From: Malaya genurostris
Taxonomy: Eukaryota > Arthropoda > Insecta > Diptera > Culicidae
Reading direction: 5' to 3'
DNA length: 64,000 nt
NCBI RefSeq assembly: GCF_030247185.1
Contig: NC_080572.1
Location: 159,055,580 to 159,119,579 of the forward strand
Shown: piece by piece, positions 50,513-61,157 of the stretch
Layout of the letters: each line of letters begins with the position of its first letter
Position numbering within the stretch: the stretch's first letter is position 1
Position numbers and translations under genes: made by a program
Notes under the pieces: model-generated
The model's input: only the letters and a program-made list of their open reading frames with translations
Told to the model about the DNA's origin: nothing
Database searches by the model: none

Positions 50513-51692
50513 TAGAAAACATCTACTATATCTATACTGCTTCGATTTGTTGACTTATGATTAGTCTGTGCTGAGATACAGTGGACACCGCAAATCATGA
50601 TTTTTAAGAAGCGTTGTGGAAAATACCTCTTCACCAACTTATTCTTCAATATTTTTCCACGAAAATATTACAAAATGCAAAATGTTTGAGTTTATTTTGT
50701 TGAACGATAGTTCTGAAAAAAAAATCGAAAAAATCATGTTTTTTTTCATAATTTAGACCCTATTCCCCTATATTAGATCTTCAGACTTCTGCACTAACTT
50801 GGTGAAACTTTCCAACACTATATCGACGCTGCCTTGAAGAAATATCTTTTAAGCACACTTGTGATTTTTTTCAAAACTCTAGAAAAATCAGGGAAAAAGT
50901 TATTAACAATCAAAAGCAGAGAAATAAATCGGCCAACCAGGGTAGGTAGGCCGACTATGATGAAATATGTGAAACACATCAAATGCATCAATAGAAAACG
51001 TTTATTAGTGGAAACAACTCAGATCAACTGGAATCATGAAAGGAGAAAAAAAACCAGAGAGAATCGAGCAGATATCACTCCTCAAAAAAAACTTAGTATC
51101 TCGTAGTAAGTAATATGTATGAGAGAATAATAATACCGAGTGAATAGTAGTATGTACAAGCATATTAATTAACTATAAATACAACACTTATAATCACCAA
51201 CATTAGCGTAACATTTAAGTTCACTCAGAAAACAATGCATTTCACGAATACACTAAATTTACAACTCGGTCAACCAACCCCGCACAAAACTCGGCCAATC
51301 TAACCCAATGGGCTTTTAAATGCCCTTTCCAGCGGTACAATGTTTTTGGAGTTCGGATGATAATTGATTCGCGTTACCCATATTACTGTACAAAAACCTA
51401 AATTTACTCAAAAGGGCCGAAAATAGAATAACCGGGTTCCTGCACAAACGACGACACAAAAACACCTGAAATTACGTCGGTACATGGATGGCCTAATATT
51501 ACACCAAAATCACAATAGATGTCACCTTTGCGCATAATAGCCCTTTCATAAAAGCCACTCGGCCACCCTGCCCCTAGTTATTGATTCGGAGTTCCATCAG
51601 TCCGGTCAAGATAGAGATCCTGCATCAGATATTTGTTTTTCAAAGAAAGTGTGTTATGTAATACTATGCAGTTTTGAATAATATTAATTATT
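50513..51692. other. Unassigned A+T-rich interval
   Basis: No convincing gene or boundary. A T-rich stretch near 50730-50775 (TTTAGACCCTATTCCCC) may pair with GGGTAGGGTCTAA at 47342-47354, hinting at an older element around the DD41D copy, but the match is short. A 90-codon frame (50834-51106) is lysine-rich and unconvincing. Confidence 0.35.
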
Positions 51693-53911
51693 GCTTTTAT
51701 CATATATAAAGGTTATGCAATCATTTGAAAATCGACTAGCAAAAATTGACCCGGAACAATGTCTGTGTGTGTATGTGTCAAATAATCTCTCTAGGTTTGC
51801 TCGGAGATGAATGAACCTATTTTGACAAACTTAGACTTAGAAATATCTTATAGTCCATACGGAATTCCTGAATTTCATCCCGATCCGATTTCCGGTTCAG
51901 GAATTATAGGATAAAATGGGTTAAATATTGTATACATAAAGCGGCGAAACGAAAACAGTAAAAAAAATTCTAAACTGATCTCAAAACTACACAGATCGAC
52001 AGCCATATATAACTCACTCACTTTTCTCAGCGATGATTTGACCGATTTCCAAAAACTTAGGTAAAACCATGGTTCCTGTTCACAAAAAAGGTGATAAACG
52101 AAAATGTGGTATCACGAATCTCTCAGACGCAGTTAAAATGTTTGAAATTATCGTATATAGTGCTCTCTACTCCAATTCGTTACAACTTGTTTTGAACATT
52201 TGGAGAAAGGAGAGCAAATTGATGTTATTTATACTGATCTTAAAACTGCTTTCGATACGATTGACTATTAGCAAAATTATCAGAATTATCATTTAGGAGT
52301 TAGCCAAATTTCGTGCTAGGGCACATAGAATTATGAGTTTCTGGGCGTATTACAAATCAGTTGAGATCTCATTTAACTGGTAGAAGCAACCTTGGTCCGC
52401 TATTGTTCATTTTATTTTTCAACGACATTTTGCAAGTTCTGATGCCTGGAAGTAAATTGTCGTATGACGATGATCTGAAGATTTACTTTATTGTTAGGTC
52501 CATTGATGATTGCGTTTGCTTTCAAGCAATATTGGATCAGTTCGCCGACTGGTGTCATCGAAACAACCGGACAGTGAGTGTTTCCAAATACGTAGTCATG
52601 TCTTATTACTGCATCAAATCGCCTTTAACATTCGACTACGCTGTTGATGGTGTCGTCCTGCATAGAACTCATCAATTTAGTGATCTAGGTGTGCTGCTTG
52701 ATGAAAAGCTCACATTCAATATGCATCGATCTGCCGTAATCGCAAAAACTAACCGACAATTCGGGTTTATTAAGAAGACAATTCGGGTTTATTGAAAATT
52801 TTCTTAAATCCTTATTGTTTGAAAGCACTCTAATGCTCACTTCTTCGGCCCATATTGGAGAATGCTTCAATCGTTTGACATCCTGATCAATTGACTTGAA
52901 GCTTGAGGATACAAAACGTACAGCGTAAGTTCATCAGATATGCACTGCGGAAGCTACCATGGCGCGACCCGATAAATCTCCCACGTTATGTAGATCGCAC
53001 TAAGATGCTAAATATAAGAACTTTTCAACGACGTCGTTGCATCCACCAGGCGGGATTTTTCGCAAAACTCTTGAATGGCGAAGTTGACAGCTCTGAACTA
53101 TTGTCATCATTGAGCATCCGAGTCCCATCCAGATGTCTGCGTCATGATTCATTTCTCATACCTCGCTTCCATCGCACTAACATCGGATATCATGAACCGT
53201 TTACATCACTGATTCGAACTTTTACATCTGTCGTGAAACTATTCGAATTCGGAGAACCGTCTTTCCGATTTATCACATGGATTAAAAATAATGTAAACAT
53301 ATAATATATGACTATGTTTCATGCAGACTTTTGTCAGATGGGTTAATAAGAATGAAAATAAAATAAAATAAAAATAAATGAAATAAATGGTCCCGTACTC
53401 CAATACAATATTCTTGGAATTCAACCGGATCCGTCTTCCGTTTCCGGAATTCTAGGGTAAAGTGGGTTAAAAATTATATACAGTCACTTAAAGTGGCGCA
53501 ACAAAATACGTAAAAAAAATTCTAAACTGACCTCGAAACAACACCAATTGGTAGCTATTATCAGTAAGCAGTCAAACAAACTGATTCCGGTTATCCTGTT
53601 AAAACTTTTATACCGTTACTTAAAGCAGAGAAACAAAAACCGTAAAATATTTTCTGAACTGGCCTCAAAACTACATCAATTAGTATCTATTATCAAACCG
53701 ATTCCGGCTATCCTGGTCTCCGGTTTTCGATTAACGACGAAGGATAATAGTCATATGCCCTAAAATGGATCTTACTCATTTTTCCCAGAAATTGCAGAAC
53801 CGATATTCCTGATCTGTTAGGGTCAAATAAAAATTCTTATGGTACTATCAAAAATTAATGCATATTTTTGGAGTCAACATAAATTTAAGCTTCAAATAAC
53901 TGTATGTGCTA
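51693..53911 (+). repeat. GCCTTTCTC-family repeat, interrupted by a LINE
   Basis: The copy starts GCTTTTATCATATATAAAGG, contains ATGTCTGTGTGTGTATGTG near 51761, CCGATTTCCGGTTCAGGA and TCACTCACTTTTCTCAGCG. A LINE fragment (52066-53387) splits it, and it continues to the mariner at 53912. The normal AAAACAGG end is missing. Confidence 0.6.
52066..53387 (+). pseudogene. Jockey-like LINE fragment, RT to 3' end
   Basis: Residues VPVHKKGDKRKCGITN (RT start), SNLGPLLFILFFNDI, LSYDDDLKIYF (where FADD is expected), LGVLLDEKLTFNMH, then VQRKFIRYALRKLPWRD and RTNIGYHEPF follow the order seen at 17694-19048. Frameshifts separate 52069-52296, 52361-52795 and 52903-53304. It ends in an A-rich tail (AATAAAATAAAAATAAATG). 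The fragment is 5'-truncated inside RT and inserted in the GCCTTTCTC repeat. Confidence 0.75.
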
Positions 53912-55204
53912 ACAGATCGGCTGAAAAGTTCGTATCGTTTCTATGAGAGGGCGCCATTAGAATTAAATCCATACCATTTCAGTTAGTACCAACCTTCAAA
54001 AGATACGTGTATAAATTTGACAGCTGTCTGATTATTAGTTTGTGAGATATTGCATTTTGAGTGAAGCTGCTTTTGTTATTGTGAGAAAAATGGAAAAAAA
54101 GGAATTTCGTGTGTTGATGAAACACTACTTTTTGATGAAAAAAAGTGCCGCCGATACCAAAAAATGGCTTGATGAGTGTTATCCAGACTCTGCACCGGGC
54201 GAAGCAACAATTCGTAAGTGGTTTGCAAAATGTCGTACTGGTCATATGAGCACCGAAGACGATGAACGCAGTGGACGTCCAAAAGAGGCTGTTACCGATG
54301 AAAACGTGGAAAAAATCCACAAAATGATTTTCAATGACCGTAAAGTGAAGTTGATCGAGATAGCTGACACCCTAAAGATATCAAAGGAACGTGTTGGACA
54401 TATTATTCACGAATATTTGGATATGAGAAAGCTTTGTGCAAAATGGGTGCCGCGTGAGCTCACAATCGATCAAAAACAACAACGAATTGATGATTCTGAG
54501 CAGTGTTTGCAGCTGTTATATCGAAATAAAACCGATTTTTTTTCGTCGATATATAACAATGGACGAAACATGGCTCCATCACTTCACTCCGGAGTCCAAT
54601 CGACAGTCAGCTGAGTGGACTGCACGCGATGAACCGAACCCAAAGCGTGGAAAGACTCAACAATCGGCTGGTAAGGTTATGGCGTCTGTATTTTGGGATT
54701 CGCATGAAATAATTTTCATCGACTACCTTGAAAAGGGAAAAACCATCAACAGTGACTATTATATAGCGTTATTAGAGCGTTTGAAGGACTAAATTTAAAA
54801 AAAAACGGCCTCATTTGAAGAAGAAACAAGTTTTGTTTCATCAGACAATGCACCGTGTCACAAGTCGATGAAAACCATGCTGAAATTGAACGAATTGGGC
54901 TTCGAATTGCTCCCTCATCCACCGTGTTCTCCAGATTTGGCCCCCAGTGACTTTTTCCTGTTCTCAGACCTCAAGAGAATGCTCGCTGGTAAAAAAATTA
55001 AAAGCAATGAAGAGGTAATCGCTGAAACTGAGGCCTATTTTGAGGCAAAGGACAAATTGTACTACAAAAATGGTATCGAAAAGTTGGAAGATCGCTATAA
55101 TCGCTGTATCGCCTCTGATGGTAATTATGTTGAATAATAAAAACGAATTTTGGCAAAAAAATGTGTGTTTCTATTAAAAGATACGAACTTTTCAGCCGAA
55201 CTGT
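53912..55204 (+). mobile_element. mariner (DD34D type), nearly full length
   Basis: The ends are ACAGATCGGCTGAAAAGTTC (left) and its near-inverse GAACTTTTCAGCCGAACTGT (right), with TA on both sides (53910-53911 and 55205-55206). At 1293 bp it is the usual mariner length. It lies between a GCCTTTCTC repeat and a reversed LINE fragment. Confidence 0.9.
54090..55137 (+). pseudogene. mariner transposase with frameshifts
   Basis: The likely start is MEKKEFRVLMKHYFLMKK at 54090. Two helix-turn-helix regions (DTKKWLDECYPDSAPGEATI; EIADTLKISKERVGHII) and the WVPREL motif precede a frameshift near 54530. The catalytic part reads TMDETWLHHFTPE (first Asp), then after a stop and frame change near 54792 SDNAPCHKS (second Asp) and PCSPDLAPSDFFLF (third Asp), with 34 residues between the last two. 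The C-terminus ends NYVE. All three Asp residues are present, but at least two frame breaks inactivate the gene. Confidence 0.9.
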
Positions 55205-55206
55205 TA

Positions 55207-57470
55207 TTTATCACCACATATCGTGAATAAAGGCAATCAGTTCTATTTTTTGAATATTTTCTTAGAGCGGATCTTTTTGCAGTTTTCAATTGTTTGAGTC
55301 TCTCGCATGACCATTTAGACTGAAGGATGTGAGACTTTATAACTTTCGGCACAAATTGATCAATGGCATAGAGGAAGACGTGGCAGATTTTTTTCAAAAG
55401 CTTGATTGGTGTCGCAATTAAAGAGTACGTCATTTCAATTTACGCTTTCGAAAAATTAATTCATAGACCCGAAATCAGATTTTCGGTAGTTGTATGACAC
55501 TGCTTCAGTTTTTTCACGAGATGCGATAGGTTGACTAAAGCGAAGACTCATGAGAAGCGGTGGATGATGAACACATTGTTTAACTAGAGGAACAGGAGCT
55601 TTCCGAACTGAAATACCATTTGTGATCACATTGCTTGAAAAGCGAAGGTCCAAAATTCGATTATTAGCATTAGAAACTCCGTTCAATTGTATTGATTCGG
55701 TGGTGCTGTAATCGTCTAACGTCTCAGTGACCGATGTTCCAATAGTTGATCGGCCAACATCAGGAAAATAGTAGCGAGGTGGCTGGAATTACTATGATAT
55801 TACGCTGATGTTAAACTCACCCAGAATGACGATATTATCGGTTGTCTGCATTTAAGAAACGATCCATGACAATGATTGCGAGTGCTCGATGATAAGTTGG
55901 CGGAATGTAAACGACACAAACGAAAAAAGTGTATTTTTCCAAGCTTATTGCAATCCACACATGTTCAACACCTGATGATCCTGGATAAAATAATTAAACG
56001 ACTTTCACAACAAGAGCTAACAGCGAGTAGAACACCCCCACCACGACGTTTAGAACTGTTGAAGCTAGATCGATCCTGACGATAGACTTTATTTGGCTCA
56101 ATAATGCGTCACTATTTAGCCAAGTTTCTGTAAAAGCGTGAATGTCAAATTTATAGTCACAGTAGACAAGTCAATATTCAGCAATGGATGAGTTGATGCC
56201 GCCTACACAGTCACGTACCCAGAGGGGGGGCCCCTCCCGAAATCAAAAACATAGATTTATTTAGAATGTCACAGACATGTGTTACAGAAATAACAAGACA
56301 GTAAACGTAATGAAATGTAATACAATATCAGTTCCAGTGGAAAAGTTTAAAGTCTATGTTAAAAACAGTCGTAAAAGGCACACCGAGAATTAGGTACATA
56401 AGCAATCTTCAGTAACATTATTTTTTAATCTTTGGACCCCTCCCGAAATGAAATCCTGGGTACGGGCCTGCGCCTACATTTTGATAGTATAATGTGATAA
56501 GTCCGGTGTCCATATTAAGTCGTTTATCTGGAATGCAATGGGGGCTACTTGAAACAGTGAAGTTTTCTGACCCATCAACGACTGGACATATACCTGTAGA
56601 AAATTTACCTGAGAAACTGTGCTCAGTAACAGTTTCTTGAATATGGTCTATTGATGTTTGGTTGGTTGAATCTGAACGGTACAAAATCATTCGACGAATC
56701 GGATTCAGCAACAGAGAATTGGAAGTGTCGTCCACTTTGAAGGTGCGTAGTAATTACCATAGCCTCGGAAGGACATATATTGTTCTTGTGTGAACCTGAC
56801 AGATCAGGAGAATTAACTGACTCATTACCAAAAATCTCTTCTGATAAAGCAACGTGCATAGATTGCTATATGGAATAGTCGATCCTGAGCTTGGCTTGTT
56901 CCAACCGCTTCTTATACAGGGGAAATTGCGTACTCCACGCGTAATGATTGACTTCGAGTACCTCCTCGTTTGATGAATTCTGAAGCTCATTTTGTTTGTG
57001 GCAGTTAATGCATGTCGTTCATTAGCGGCATGTCCACCCGCTCATTTAGGACAGCAAATTATATTCTCGCATGTCGCGGCTTTATGTCCGTATTTAGAGC
57101 ACTTATAGCATTACATGACATCGATTACCTCAAATAGTCTACACCGTTCCAACCGATATTAATACGTTGTAGCTTCATTAATTTATTAAAAGTAGAAGTC
57201 TCAGTTTCAGCTATAACGGTTAACGAGGTCCTCCTCGGTCAATACATTAGTAACGCCTACAATTTTCACTCTCGGTCGTAGTGGTTTCAAAAATTCGATC
57301 TCTTAATTCTCAGGAAATTGATTCTTTGCATTATAGATACTCGCAATGAGCTGAAACAGCACCGGTTTGGCGATATTGAACATTTTTAACAGCAAAGGCG
57401 ACTGGATCAATTTTCTGTCGGATGTTTCGTACTTTCAACCGGTTGGGCATTCTTAGGTTAAAAAAAACAG
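55207..57470 (-). pseudogene. Jockey-like LINE fragment, ORF1 knuckles to endonuclease and linker
   Basis: Reading right to left: a CCHC zinc knuckle of the ORF1 (gag-like) protein, CYKCSKYGHKAATC, near 57075-57120, followed by a partial second knuckle with a stop. Short frames (56418-57000) hold no clear domain. The endonuclease end NANNRILDLRFSSN and VKQCVHHPPLLMSL (55456-55686) and the linker QFVPKVIKSHILQSKWSC and AKRSALRKYSKNRT (55125-55433) follow. These match the order of 16519-17691. A hAT MITE is inserted at 56208-56470. Multiple stops make it a relic. Confidence 0.7.
56208..56470. mobile_element. hAT-type MITE (263 bp)
   Basis: The inverted termini are CAGTCACGTACCCAGAGG and the complement CAGGCCCGTACCCAGGAT, flanked by perfect 8-bp duplications CGCCTACA (56200-56207 and 56471-56478). 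Both termini carry a CCCCTCCCGAAAT block on the inner side. It has no coding capacity. Confidence 0.85.
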
Positions 57471-57731
57471 AGGTGATGCATCATTATTAATCAATTGGGT
57501 TTCTTTTTGAGAAACTAACTGGCACCTCTTGCTAGATCTCAATAAGACACACTTTGTGTTAGTCTTTTTTCTTTCCTTTGTAGTGTCACTATAAGGACGG
57601 CTAAGATCGCTCATGGTCCATCTTGCCAGCGTTAGTCTTTTTCCCCGATCGAGTAATTGTAGTAAAAGTTTCAGGTTGAACAATTGTGTCATGAGTACGA
57701 CTATCTATAACTGAGTCGATACGCGACACTA

Positions 57732-59019
57732 AAGACTGTACCAGAAAGTATGGACGCACTTTGATTTCGCTGTTAATAATTCACAAGTGTTACATATTCA
57801 AATCTTATTCGATGTACTGATAATATTAGACTACAACAACATAATATTATTCTCAACATTTGCTACTTAGCCATTATAGACTAGCTGGTGTACCTTCTTG
57901 CGAACGTTCCTCATTAAATTCCGTACAGACTTCTTGGCGACAATTTTTGACACTTTTTTCCAATCTTTTTCGAACTGTTGAATGGTTTCGGATGCCGAGA
58001 CATGTTTCCTAAGATGTGCCTTCGTTAATGTCCAAAATTCCTCAATTGGTCGAAGTTATGGGCAATTTGGTGGATTCATGTTTTTTGCGACATAAGTGAC
58101 ATTTTTGGTAGTTTACCATTCTACCGTTGATTTCGAGTAGTGGCAAGAAACAAGATCTGGCCAGAAGACAACAGGATCCTTGTGGCTTCGAATCATGGGT
58201 AGAAGTCGTTTTTGTAAACATTCCATGATGTATATATCGCTGTTCATTGAAGCAGTGGTGATGAAAGGTTACGAGATCTTACCGCAGCTACAAACCTTAG
58301 CTTTTTTACCAAATTTTTCGACTTCGTTCGATGTCTCGGACTGGTTTAACACTTGCCCTTCTCGCACCGTATAATATTGTGGTCTCGACAAGGATTTGTA
58401 ATCGAGTTTCACGTAAGTTTCGTCGTCCATGATTATGCAGCTCAAATTACCAGCAAGAATCGTATTATACAGCTTTCGAACCATCGGCCTGATCGATGCT
58501 TCTTGTTTCGTACTACGTTTTGGTTGTTTTTGCTTCTGATGGGTTCGAAGATTCAAATGTTCTTTAGCACGAAGAACATTTGACTTCGAAGTGCCCACTT
58601 TTTGGCCACATCCCGAACTGAAACCTCCTTCTTTTGCTCGAACGCCTTCAGTATACGTTTATCCAACTGAGGATTAGCAGAACCTTTTTTTCGACCCATT
58701 TTCGGATTATCTTCAAAGGTGTTATCCTCACCGAACTTTCTGATTGCATTTCGCACGGCTTTTTCACTAACTCCTTCCATTTTTGCTATCTTTCTCAATG
58801 ACAGTCCGCGTTCTGTGCACCATTTGTACACAATTTTTCTACGTTGTTCTGATGAAAGTCCACGCATTTCGAAACAAACTAATGAAAACGAATAAACAGC
58901 TGCACAAGTGGTTAGAGAAGAGTGTAAACAACAGAACGCAGCCATAAAAATGGACAGATTCTGTGTCATTGCGAATGGCAGTGGTTTTTGGTTGCGTCCA
59001 TACTTTCTGGGACAGTCTT
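57732..59019 (-). mobile_element. DD37E Tc1/mariner-type element with both ends
   Basis: The ends are AAGACTGTACCAGAAAGTAT (left) and the complement AAGACTGTCCCAGAAAGTAT (right), with TA on both sides (57730-57731 and 59020-59021). The 1288-bp element holds one transposase gene on the minus strand. DD37E elements of this type (ITmD37E) are known from mosquitoes. It is a better-preserved relative of the fragment at 37495-38198. Confidence 0.9.
57867..58867 (-). pseudogene. DD37E transposase with frameshift and stops
   Basis: The start is MRGLSSEQRRKIVYKW at 58867. HTH segments SLRKIAKMEGVSEKAVRNAI and FEQKKEVSVRDVAKK follow; a one-base deletion in a T run near 58600 shifts the frame. The catalytic residues are Asp in MDDETYVKLD (~58430), Asp in FWPDLVSCHYS (~58155) and Glu in LRPIEEFW (~58045), with 37 residues between the last two. 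In-frame stops fall after STVEW and after NCP. The end reads NVRKKVHQLVYNG. A short extra segment, NTFEDNP, lies near 58715 relative to the other copy. Confidence 0.85.
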
Positions 59020-59096
59020 TAAGCGACCCTCTATACTGCAATGCATTGACATTTTATCGTGCTTGCAAGCTTCGATTCGTGACCATTCACATTTTT

Positions 59097-59208
59097 GCCT
59101 TTCTCATAAAGAAAGGTTATGCAATCACTTGAAAAACCCTCCGGGCCAATTTTCACTAGTCGGTTTTTCGACCATTCGACTCAGTTCATCGAGCTGAGCA
59201 ATGTCTGT

Positions 59209-59295
<87 letters not shown>

Positions 59296-60361
59296 TATGT
59301 ATGTGTGTGTGTATGTGTCAACTAATCTCACTAGGTTTTCTCGGAGATGGCTGAACCGATTTTGACAAACTAGGATTCAAATGAAAGGTCTCGTAGTCCC
59401 ATACGGAATTATAGGGTAAAGTGTGTTCAATATTGTACACCGTCACTTAAACCGGCGAAACAAAAAACGTGAAAATTTTTCTAAACTGGTCTCAAAACTA
59501 CACAAATCGATAGTCATTATCAGTAGGCAACTAAACAAATCGATTCCGGCTATCCTGGTTTCCGGTATCCGGTTACGAAAGTACCGGAAATAGTGGTCAT
59601 ATATAAAAAAATAAATCTCACTCACTTTTCTCAGCGATGGTTTGACCAATTTCCACAAACTTAGATTCAAATAAAAGGTCTCCCGGTCCCATACGGAATT
59701 CCTGAAATTCATCCGGTTCCGTCTTCCGCTTCCGGAATTATAGGGTAAAGTGTGTTCAATATTGTACACCGTCACTTAAACCGGCGATACAAAAAACGTG
59801 AAAATTTTTCTAAACTGGTCTCAAAACTACACAAATCGATAGTCATTATCAGTAGGCAACTAAACAAACCGATTCCGGCTATCCTGGTTCCCGGTATCCG
59901 GTTCCGGAAGTACCAGAAATAGTGGTCATATATACCAAAATGGATCTCACTCACTTTTCTCAGCGATGGTTTGATCGATTTCCACTAACTCAGATTCAAA
60001 TGAAAGGTCTCCCGGTCCCATACGGAATTCCTGAATTGCATCCGGATCCGACTTCCGAATCCGGAGTTATAGGGTGCGTACTAGAAAAGTTTGTGTGTCA
60101 TGTTAGTTGGTGGCCGTACGAACCGACTTCGATTATACCGGTTCTCGGGTCGCGGTGCCGGAAGTGCATATAATAGTGAACCCATTTCGTTCTCTTAAGG
60201 ATGGCTTACGCAATCAAAGCACTGTTTTATTCTGTATGTTATGCATAAACAATCACTTGGTTTCTTTCAAAAATCGAAGAGAAAATTTTTGAATAGAATA
60301 CCACAATATTATATGTACATGAGAAAGGCATCATTACACCACTAGGTGGATTAAAACAGGT
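59097..60361 (+). repeat. GCCTTTCTC...AAAACAGG repeat with internal tandem units
   Basis: The repeat starts GCCTTTCTCATAAAGAAAGG and ends GGTGGATTAAAACAGG in a T-run context. It contains a long GT microsatellite and, from about 59336, direct tandem units of ~305 bp (two full and one partial, starting TTCTCAGCGATGGTTTGACC in the second and third). This explains why this copy is twice as long as the one at 26979-27579. Confidence 0.8.
59205..59317. repeat. (GT)n microsatellite
   Basis: A GT run of about 85 bp is followed by GTATGT-type variants. The antisense His-Thr repeat frame is a by-product and not a gene. Confidence 0.95.
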
Positions 60362-60469
60362 TTTGATAACGAATCCACTTTGCTTAGAAGATCAGTGCAT
60401 AGTTTCATCACATTGTTCAGTGTGGTTTGATTTTTTGCGAAAGTCGAGACACATATATTTCATTGCAGC

Positions 60470-61157
60470 TGTTCGGGACAACACCTTCGGCAACACTGCC
60501 GGCGGCCGATGCGGTGGATGTGGTTGACATATAGACCGGCGGCGGCTAAACTGGGCCGATATGACGTACGATCGGTGTGAGGCAGAATGAAAAGGTAAAC
60601 AAAGTTTGGAACAGCAGCACGTTGGGAAGATTAAATTTGTTTGATTTGCTAAAATTATAAGTTTAATCATTGTTTTGCGATTAAAATCGAAGTTATTATC
60701 AGTTATCGGTTGCTGGTATTTAAATAATTAGCAGGTAAATGGTGATCTAGTGAGATTAAACATCGTTACTAATTATGCTAATCTAAAATAGTACGGACGG
60801 AGATAATAAAAGTACGGTAGAAGTACGGAACAGTTGGCGGAAATATTAAGAAGTTTTCCACTGTTAGGGTGAGTTAAAACTTAAAAATAAGGTAAAATAG
60901 ACATTACAAAACAAGCTAAAATATTTATGCAGGATCGCAGTACTGGCTGTGCATTCGTTAAAAAGGGAAAGAAGCCTAAAAAGAGGAGAAGAAAACTAAT
61001 CGTAAGTAAAGTGAAGAACATGTAACATAACCTAGAAGCTAAAGTTAAATTAAAATTGCAGCTTTGATCTGCATCTGAAACGGGCAGATTCATCGAAAGT
61101 TTTACTTGGTGTAAATCCGAACAAAATCAAAGGATTATTCGGACCAGTTCTCGAAGG
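60470..61157 (+). repeat. BEL 5' LTR and leader, second element
   Basis: The block starts TGTTCGGGACAACACC, which I recall as a common start of mosquito BEL LTRs, and leads directly to an intact BEL gag at 61158. The LTR end is not fixed because the 3' LTR lies outside the window; TGGTGTAAATCCG near 61111 might be a primer-binding site, but the LTR CA end before it is not obvious. A GTAAGT at 61001 could be a splice donor. Confidence 0.55.

Noticed and set aside
47323..50773. An outer transposon enclosing the second DD41D element
   Set aside because: Only about 11 bases of the proposed ends pair and no target duplication was found, so it is mentioned only as a hint.
59125..59331. A His-Thr repeat protein on the minus strand
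   Set aside because: It is only the translated GT microsatellite.
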